Part shown: in pieces, positions 56,947-64,000 of the stretch
Numbering within the stretch: the stretch's first letter is position 1
Layout: each line of letters begins with the position of its first letter
Assembly: GCF_002362315.1 (NCBI RefSeq)
Contig: NZ_MTZV01000006.1
Coordinates: 2,170,001-2,234,000 of the forward strand
Direction of reading: 5' to 3'
DNA: 64,000 nucleotides
DNA from: Paraburkholderia acidicola
Lineage (GTDB): Bacteria; Pseudomonadota; Gammaproteobacteria; Burkholderiales; Burkholderiaceae
Notes under the pieces: generated by a model
What the model was told of the DNA's origin: nothing
What the model saw: only the letters and a program-made list of their open reading frames with translations
The model's database searches: none
Program-made: the position numbers and the translations under genes

Positions 56947-59900
56947 GGTCGCCTTCGGGCGCGAGTGGTGTCGCATCGGGTGCATGCAGGGGCTCGCCGA
57001 GCAGGCGGCTTGTCAGTGCTGCGAGTCCGCGCACCGGTAAGCCGATCCAGGTCGGTCGGTTGGCCGCTTCGTAGCGGATTTCGTAGGCTGCTTTCTCGAT
57101 CAGGAACAGATCGAGTAGCGCTTGCTCGCTCGTCGCGGCGACCAGCGGCTGCGATGCTGCCGCGACTGCGATGCGGTATTCGTCGAGAAAACGTTCGGCG
57201 GCACCGGCGCGGAAGCGCTCGAACAGTGCGCGTTTGCGCTCGGCGGTCTGTTGCGGCGCGCTTTCCGTGGTCGATTGCGCGGCGGCGCTAGCGTACGACA
57301 GCGAGCGTAACAATCCGGCCACATCGCGCAGCGGGCTCGACTTCATACGCCGCTCGGCGAGCGTGCGCGCCGGCTCGCCTTCGAAGTCGATCAGGAACGC
57401 ATCGCCCTGTGCGACCAGCACCTGGCCCAGATGAAAATCGCCGTGGATGCGCGTGCACAGCGCGCCCGCATCGGCGCTCACCAGATGTTCGACCGCGTCG
57501 CTCAGTGCGGCGCGGCGATCGAGCAGGGCACGCGCGAGATCGAGCGTGTCGTCGTTCAGATGGTTGAGCTGTCTCGCGAGCACATCGAGTGCTGAAGCGA
57601 GCATCGACTGTGTGCCGTCGATCCACGCGCGAATCTGTGCGGCATCAGCGGGCTCGGGCGCGAACGCGGGATCGTCGCACGGTGAGGCGAGTGCGACGTG
57701 CAGTTCGCCGAGCCGTTTACCGATGACGCCGGCCAGTGCGCTATAGCCGGCCGTCGCGTCCGCTTCGTCCTGCGTGCGATCCGGAGCCTGGTCGTGCGAG
57801 TCGCCGACGTGCGCGAGATCGTCGATGGTGCGGCGCAGATAGTCGAGCGCCCAGTTCCATGCGTCGCCCTGGTTATCGATGAAGCCTTGCAGGATGGCCA
57901 GCGTGTGCGGCACACCGGCCGGGTCGACGCGCACCACTTCGCCATACAGCGGCGCCGTATTCGCATAGCCGAGCTGGGTCAGATAACGACTCATCTCCGC
58001 TTCGGGATGCACGCCGTCCAGCAGCCGTCGCACGAGCTTCAGCACGGCGACGTCGGCGATCACGAGCGAGCTGTTGCTTTGCTCGGCCGCGAGCCAGCGG
58101 ACATCAGGTCGTTCGCCGAGTTCGAGTTCGTCGAAACGCGTGGTCGGCACGAAGCAGATTTCGCTTTTCTGCACGGTAGGCACGACTGCGCGTTCGCGCA
58201 ATTTGCGCAGCACACCATGCGCAAAAAGCGGCAACGAGAACGCGTCGGTCAGGTGACCGATCGTACGGTTGCGGCGCACGCGAGCCAGCGCGAGCTGCAT
58301 GAAGAGCGGCGTCGTGGTGTCGGCGCCCCACGAGATCGCGATCGGCACGACATAGCGTTCGGTGTGATCGCCGACGTCCGCTTCGATCTCGGTGAACGCG
58401 AAGCCGCCGTTCGGGATGGTCGTGAGCGCGGCGAGACGCACGGCATTCAGCTTCTGGTCTTTCGATGCAAACCAGCGGCGCCGGCTCAACCACGAAGGCA
58501 GTACCTCCGATTCGAGCAGTCGCACGTTTTCCGGTGTCGGTCCGGCCTGGCCTTCGCGGATCACGATGGTGACGAATTCGGGCAGCGGCTCGGAGGCCGG
58601 CTGGCTCCACGTGGGGCGCGCGCCGCCTTCGCAGAGCAGGAACCACAGGAAGCCGTACGGCGGGAACGTCAGCAGATAGGTGAGCTGGCCGATCGCGGGA
58701 AACACGGAGTCCGCAGTCATCTCGATCGGCACCGCGCCGGCGAATTCGGACAGATCGAGTTCGACCGCCTGCGGTGCGCGCGACAGGTTGGCGACGCAGA
58801 GGATCGGCGCTTCGCCCGGCATTTCACGCAGATACGCGAGGATCTTGCGATTGTCCGGCCGCAGGAAGCGGATGCTGCCGCGCCCGAACGCATGTTTCGC
58901 GCGACGCGTGGCGAGCATGCGCCGCGTCCAGTTCAGCAGCGAATGCGGATCGCGACTTTGCGCTTCGACATTCACTGCATCGAAGCCGTACAGCGCGCCC
59001 ATCACCGGCGGCAACACGAGCTGTTCGGGATCGGCACGCGAGAAGCCTCCGTTGCGATCCGACGACCACTGCATCGGTGTACGCACACCGTCGCGGTCGC
59101 CGAGGTGGATGTTGTCGCCCATCCCGAGTTCGTCGCCGTAGTAGATGACCGGCGTGCCGGGCATCGATAGCAGCAGTGAATTGATCAACTCGATGCGGCG
59201 GCGGTCGCGCTCCATCAGCGGGGCGAGCCGGCGGCGGATGCCGAGATTCAGGCGCGCGCGGCGGTCGCTGGCATAGGTGTTCCACAGGTAGTCGCGCTCG
59301 GAATCGGTGACCATTTCGAGCGTTAGTTCATCGTGATTGCGCAGGAAGATCGCCCACTGGCAGGTAGGCAGCAGATCCGGTGTCTGCTTCATGATGTCGA
59401 TGATCGGGAAGCGGTCTTCGCTCGCGATCGCCATGTAGATGCGCGGCATCAGCGGGAAGTGGAACGCCATGTGGCATTCGTCTTCGTTGCCAAAATATTC
59501 CTGCACGTCTTCCGGCCACTGGTTCGCTTCGGCGAGCAGCATCCGGTTCGGATACTCGGCATCGATTGTCGCGCGGATCTTTTTCAGCACCGCGTGCGTT
59601 TCCGGCAGATTCTCGTTGTTCGTGCCTTCGCGTTCGACCAGATACGGCACCGCGTCGAGCCGCAGTCCGTCGATACCCATATCGAGCCAGAAGCGCATCA
59701 CCTGCAGCACTTCGCGCAGCACGGCGGGGTTGTCGAAGTTCAGATCGGGCTGATGCGAATAGAAACGATGCCAGTAGTACGCACCTGCTATCGGGTCGTA
59801 GGTCCAGTTCGACGGCTCGGTATCGATGAAGATGATGCGCGTCTCTTCGTACTTCTTGTCGGTATCGGACCACACGTAGTAGTTGCGGTAATTCGAGCCG

Positions 59901-60394
59901 GGCTTCGCACGGCGCGCGCGCTGGAACCACGGGTGCTGGTCGGAGGTGTGATTGATGACCAGTTCGGTGATCACGCGGATGCCGCGCGCATGCGCTTCCT
60001 GAATGAAGTGGCGCACGTCGGCGAGCTGGCCGTAGTCCGGATGCACGCCGCGATAGTCGGCGATGTCGTAGCCGTCGTCGCGGCGCGGCGATGGATAGAA
60101 CGGCAGCAGCCAGACCACGTTGACGCCCAGTTCCGCGATGTAGTCGAGCTTCGCGAGCAGGCCGGGAAAATCGCCGACGCCGTCGTTGTTCGCATCGAAG
60201 AACGACTTCACGTGGACCTGGTAGATGATCGCGTCCTTGTACCAGAGCGGATCGTCGGACAGCGGGGAAGGTTTGACGCGGCGCGCGGTGCGTGGCTTTG
60301 CCGTGCTGTGGGTTGCCGTGCCGACGGCGCTGCCAATGTCGCTGTCGTCATCCGGCAGCCCGGCAGAAAGATCGTCGCGTGGTTCGCGGGTCAT
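56939..60394 (-). CDS. treS: trehalose synthase - maltokinase fusion (TreS-Pep2)
   Basis: 1151 residues. After a 45-residue tail, residues about 50-600 are trehalose synthase (GH13), interconverting trehalose and maltose: nucleophile D247 ([10 protein letters not shown]), acid/base E289 (LLAEANQW), and D355 (LRNHDELTL). From about 630 to the end lies a maltokinase/aminoglycoside-phosphotransferase-type domain with [18 protein letters not shown] and [17 protein letters not shown]. Together they turn trehalose into maltose 1-phosphate, the GlgE donor. The ATG overlaps the glgE stop by four bases. The fused form is known in several bacteria. Confidence 0.95.
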
Positions 60395-63300
60395 TGCGCA
60401 CCTTCGTTCGGAGAGTCGAAGTCCGCGGCGTGCGGGCGGTTGGGTGCACCTGAATCATCGGGTTCAGCAGGCGGCAGTCCGCCCGCGGGCGCGATGCGCC
60501 AGATCGCAAACGGTCGAGCGCCCGGGTCGAGGCGCACGTGTTGCCAGCGGCCATGCCATTCGAAACGCGCGCCGCTGATTTCATCGGTGACCTCGAGCGC
60601 GGCGTGATCGTGCAGGTGCCAGCGCTCGAACGTTGTCTGCGATAGCTCGATGTCCGCGCCTTGCTCATTGAACGGATCGAGATTGATCGCGACGACGAGT
60701 ACGTTGTCGCGCGCTTCGGTGGCTTTCTCGAAGAACAGGATGTGATCGTTGTGCGCGGGCAGGAACGTGATGCCGAGATGCGAATGGAGGGCGGGGTTCG
60801 CACGACGGATGCGGTTCAGCGCCGTGATATCAGCGACGATATTGCCGGGCCGGTTCCAGTCCCACGCACGCAACTGATACTTCTCGGAGTCGAGGTATTC
60901 CTCGCTGTTGGGCAGCGCGGCGGCTTCGCACAGCTCGAAGCCGCTATATACGCCCCACAGTCCCGACAGCGTGGCGGCCAGCGCCGCGCGGATCTGAAAA
61001 CCCGCCCGCCCCGACGACTGCAGATGCCGCGGGTTGATATCCGGTGTATTGACGAAGAAGTTCGGCCGGTAGAAGTCGCGCGGTTCGGTCTGCGTGAGTT
61101 CGCTCAGGTATTCGATGAAATCGCGCTTCGATTCGCGCCACGTGAAGTAGGTGTACGACTGCGAGAAGCCGAGCTTCGCGAGGCGGTACATCATGCGCGG
61201 TCGCGTGAACGCTTCCGCGAGGAAGATCGTGTCCGGATAGCGCGCGCGCACATCGGCGATCATCCACTCCCAGAACGGCAGCGGCTTCGTATGCGGGTTG
61301 TCGACGCGGAAGATACGCACGCCCGCATCGATCCAGAACAGGATCACGTCGCGCAACGCGAGCCACAGATCGGGCTTCGCATCGTCGGCGTAGAAATCGG
61401 GGTTGACGATGTCCTGATACTTCTTCGGCGGATTCTCCGCATAGCGCAGCGTGCCGTCGGGGCGCCACGCGAACCACGTCGGATGCTCCTTCAGCCACGG
61501 GTGATCGGGCGAACACTGGATCGCGAAGTCGAGCGCGATTTCGAGGCCGTGCTCGCGCGCGGCGCCGAGCAGCGCATGAAAGTCGGCGAGCGTGCCGAGT
61601 TCCGGATGCACGGCCGTATGCCCGCCTTCGGCTCCGCCGATCGCATACGGACTGCCGACGTCGCCCGGTTGCGCGGTCAGCGTGTTGTTGCGGCCTTTTC
61701 GGTTGGCGATGCCGATCGGGTGGATCGGCGGGAAATACAGCACGTCGAAGCCCATGTCGCGGATGCGCGGCAGCTTCGCGATCACGTCGGCGAATGTGCC
61801 GTGACGATGCTCGTCGTCGCTCATCGAGCGCGGGAAGATTTCGTACCAGCTGGCAAAGCGGGCGGCGGTGCGTTCGGCGTCGAGCGGGTAGACGACCGGG
61901 TCGTAGCTGAGAAACGGTTGGTAGCCTGAGGTGGCGATCGTACGGGCCGTGTCGGGCGCGAACAGCAGTTCAAGGCGGGTTGCCGTATCGGCCTTCGCGA
62001 ACTGTGCGACGAAGGGGGCGAAGTGTGCGGCGGCCGGTCCTCTGTAGGAGGCGGTCAGCAGTGTTTCCCGATACGCGAGCACCCGTTCGAACAACTGCTT
62101 CGCTTCATCGAGTTCGAGATCGACCGGCTGGCCCACGTTGAGCTTCTTCTGCACATGATCGACCAGCGAAGCGAAGTCGTCGCGCCATGCGACTACTCTG
62201 AATTCGTGCCGCCCGAGCCGCTCGAGCGGAATATGCGCGTGCCACATATCCATGCCGGCGGGCGATGCCACTGTCATCGGCGTCGTGTACCAGCCGGCTT
62301 CGCCGACGGCGTGCCACTGCACCGCCGCGGCAATCTTGTCGTGGCCTTCAGCGAAAATCGCCGCGCGGATTTCGACGCGTTCGCCAACCACCCGCTTCAC
62401 CGGGAAACGCCCGCCATCCACCGCGGGCGACACGCTTTCGATCACGACACGCGGCGCTGTCAGCGCGTCGTTCACGGTTTTCTTGCCGCTGTCCTTGCCG
62501 CGCCCGGTGTCGACCGGCGGTGCGAGCTGCACCGGCGCCTCGGCGATCGCCGCGAACAGCCGGCAGGCGCCGGGCGCGAGCGTGAACGCATCGAGCGGTA
62601 GCGGTGCGTGGCGCGCTGAAGTATCGATGGACTGGAAGCGCGTGAAATTGCCCGGCACGCCATCGAGAAAACGAGCAGGCTCGACATGCACCGCAGTGGT
62701 GAGATCGGGATTGACGACGACGAGGACCGCATCGCTTGCGCTGCGCAGATCGCGTGTGTCGCCGCGCAGCAGCGCCGCGACGGGCGCGCCTGGGCCGCTT
62801 AGTGTACGCAGTTCGCCCGATGCGTTGAGCGGCCAGGTGTCGCGCTGCAACGCGTTGGCCGTGGCGATCGTCTTGCACAGATCGAAGCGCGCATGGGTAG
62901 CGAACTGCGCCGCATGCCCAGGCGACGCGGGGGCAGTGAGCGACAGCGGCTCGTCGATACCGTATTCGAAGCCCATCGGCATGAGCCAGCCGGTGCCGGT
63001 GGCGATGGCGACATTGAGTGCCCGACGATATGCACGCTCGACGAGCGCCACGTCATCGCGGCCGGCGAATTCCGCTGCGAGCCGCGTGTCGTACGGCGCT
63101 TCGGGGAAGGCGATGGGCCCGCCGAGCGGCAGCAGTGCCGCGTGCTCGTCGGTCATCCACGCGGCGCGGAAGTCCCACCAGCGCACCGACGAAAACACGC
63201 TGTCGAAGCCCGCGCCTTCGAGTGCGGCGAGATCGGTGCGTGTGAGACCGGGCGTGGCAGCGAGAAAGCGCAGCGCCGGGTACCGCGCACGGACTGCGGC

Positions 63301-63870
63301 GCGCAGCCGTTGCCAGACCGCACGCGGCACGCGATGCGGCGAATCGAAACGGAAACCGCCGAGACCCGCATCGGCAAGCGCGAGCAGCGTCTGGGTCCAC
63401 CAGTCGACGAGCGGCGCTTCGCTCAGATCATTGCGCGTGAAATCGCGCGTGAAGTCGAACAACGCGACGCTGTCGTCGCGATGCGCGTGGCGCGGATCGA
63501 GGCGGGCTGCCTCGCTGTCGAGCGGCTGGAACCAGTCGGGATGTGCTGCGTACAGTGCGCCATCGGCGGCAACCCGGTCGACGGCCAGATCGGCGAGCAG
63601 CGTCAGCCCGTGGGCGCGCGCAGCGACGGCGAGTGTGCGGAGAACCTCGGCAACTGGCCGCTCGGTGGCGAATACGGGATGCAGCCGCGTGTGATCGGCG
63701 GTGACGAACGCATGGCCGGCGCGCCCCGGCTGGAACAACCCACCGATCAGCAGATGATCGAAGCCGAGCGCAGCCGCATGGGCGAACTGCGCGGGCCACG
63801 CAGCGAGCGGCCCGACAAGAGGACCGTGGACAAAGTAGATCCGTGGCGCATACGCGTGAGCAGCTTCCAT
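60391..63870 (-). CDS. glgE: alpha-1,4-glucan:maltose-1-phosphate maltosyltransferase GlgE with extra N-terminal GH13-like domain
   Basis: 1159 residues; typical GlgE is about 660-700. The C-terminal two thirds (from about 480) is a full GlgE: an N-domain (VVGERVEIRAAIFAEGHDKI), FASWYEIFPRSM, nucleophile D857 in IFRVDNPHTKPLPFWEW and acid E886 in IFLAEAFTRPRMMYRL. Residues 1-470 form a second, barrel-like half: D176 (GGFRFDSPHRVP) sits where the nucleophile would be, but Ala205 (RFLAATPGLTR) occupies the place of the acid Glu. It polymerises maltose 1-phosphate into alpha-1,4 glucan. It is the first gene of the operon and its stop overlaps treS. Confidence 0.93.
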   Translation of the reverse strand: MEAAHAYAPRIYFVHGPLVGPLAAWPAQFAHAAALGFDHLLIGGLFQPGRAGHAFVTADHTRLHPVFATERPVAEVLRTLAVAARAHGLTLLADLAVDRVAADGALYAAHPDWFQPLDSEAARLDPRHAHRDDSVALFDFTRDFTRNDLSEAPLVDWWTQTLLALADAGLGGFRFDSPHRVPRAVWQRLRAAVRARYPALRFLAATPGLTRTDLAALEGAGFDSVFSSVRWWDFRAAWMTDEHAALLPLGGPIAFPEAPYDTRLAAEFAGRDDVALVERAYRRALNVAIATGTGWLMPMGFEYGIDEPLSLTAPASPGHAAQFATHARFDLCKTIATANALQRDTWPLNASGELRTLSGPGAPVAALLRGDTRDLRSASDAVLVVVNPDLTTAVHVEPARFLDGVPGNFTRFQSIDTSARHAPLPLDAFTLAPGACRLFAAIAEAPVQLAPPVDTGRGKDSGKKTVNDALTAPRVVIESVSPAVDGGRFPVKRVVGERVEIRAAIFAEGHDKIAAAVQWHAVGEAGWYTTPMTVASPAGMDMWHAHIPLERLGRHEFRVVAWRDDFASLVDHVQKKLNVGQPVDLELDEAKQLFERVLAYRETLLTASYRGPAAAHFAPFVAQFAKADTATRLELLFAPDTARTIATSGYQPFLSYDPVVYPLDAERTAARFASWYEIFPRSMSDDEHRHGTFADVIAKLPRIRDMGFDVLYFPPIHPIGIANRKGRNNTLTAQPGDVGSPYAIGGAEGGHTAVHPELGTLADFHALLGAAREHGLEIALDFAIQCSPDHPWLKEHPTWFAWRPDGTLRYAENPPKKYQDIVNPDFYADDAKPDLWLALRDVILFWIDAGVRIFRVDNPHTKPLPFWEWMIADVRARYPDTIFLAEAFTRPRMMYRLAKLGFSQSYTYFTWRESKRDFIEYLSELTQTEPRDFYRPNFFVNTPDINPRHLQSSGRAGFQIRAALAATLSGLWGVYSGFELCEAAALPNSEEYLDSEKYQLRAWDWNRPGNIVADITALNRIRRANPALHSHLGITFLPAHNDHILFFEKATEARDNVLVVAINLDPFNEQGADIELSQTTFERWHLHDHAALEVTDEISGARFEWHGRWQHVRLDPGARPFAIWRIAPAGGLPPAEPDDSGAPNRPHAADFDSPNEGAQ

Positions 63871-64000
63871 CGATCGTTTCCAGATTCGTCCTGCTGCGGC
63901 GTGGATGCACGCGAGGTGCGATCACAGCCGCCCATTGGGCTTCCAGAGCCGGATGACGTGGAGCACGCGGCGGGCGCGAGCACCTGTTAGTCAATGTAGC

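Noticed and set aside
62252-63990. Plus-strand frames of 365 and 480 codons opposite glgE
   Set aside because: No recognisable domain; the glgE frame carries clear catalytic motifs over the same bases.

Overview
The window is a GC-rich, densely coded bacterial chromosome segment. Its gene order (mdh, GntR regulator, sdhCDAB, sdhE, gltA, then leuCDB, asd, fimV, truA, trpF, trpB, DNA methyltransferase, trpA, accD, folC, SPOR protein, cvpA, purF, metZ) matches what I know of chromosome 2 in Burkholderia sensu lato. A Paraburkholderia or close relative is the most likely source; this rests on recalled synteny and protein resemblance, not on a database search. I see no rRNA, tRNA, CRISPR array, insertion sequence, integrase or prophage.

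Region 1 (1-12300) is central carbon metabolism. Leftward run mdh, a citrate-lyase-like aldolase, a translationally coupled 47-residue peptide, prpC, a secreted MliC-like protein and prpD (cut by the left edge). Rightward run a HutC-type GntR regulator, the succinate dehydrogenase operon sdhCDAB-sdhE and gltA, closed by a strong terminator. A perfect 24-bp palindrome lies just upstream of the GntR gene and is the obvious operator candidate.

Region 2 (12300-19450) is accessory: a 1347-residue trimeric autotransporter adhesin on the minus strand, a 0.7-kb AT-richer intergenic stretch, an AraC-type regulator, and a divergent DUF1479/YbiU-family putative oxygenase.

Region 3 (19670-38675) is a rightward biosynthetic block: leuC, a tiny entericidin-like lipoprotein, leuD, leuB, asd, fimV, truA, trpF, trpB, an orphan DNA methyltransferase, trpA, accD, folC, a SPOR protein, cvpA, purF and metZ. 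Two RNA-level control regions stand out. A short ORF ending in a Thr/Ile-rich run, with mutually exclusive hairpins, precedes asd. A SAM-II-like aptamer followed by an intrinsic terminator precedes metZ.

Region 4 (38700-45320) holds assorted genes: a phage-type small protein with a TTG start, an AraC regulator, an FKBP prolyl isomerase, a histidine-kinase-like protein with a degenerate ATP-binding half, a CNNM/CorC membrane protein, a phospholipase-D-family protein and a TSUP transporter.

Region 5 (45359-63870) is one long leftward alpha-glucan/trehalose operon read as glgE, treS-maltokinase fusion, glgB, glgX, treZ, malQ, treY. It links trehalose to alpha-glucan in both directions: TreS/maltokinase/GlgE/GlgB build glucan from trehalose through maltose 1-phosphate, and GlgX/TreY/TreZ/MalQ debranch glucan and release trehalose. 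Four of its junctions overlap. I found no convincing wholly new multi-gene system; the best leads are regulatory (asd leader, metZ riboswitch, GntR palindrome) and degenerate or duplicated enzyme domains (GlgE N-terminus, kinase-like protein).
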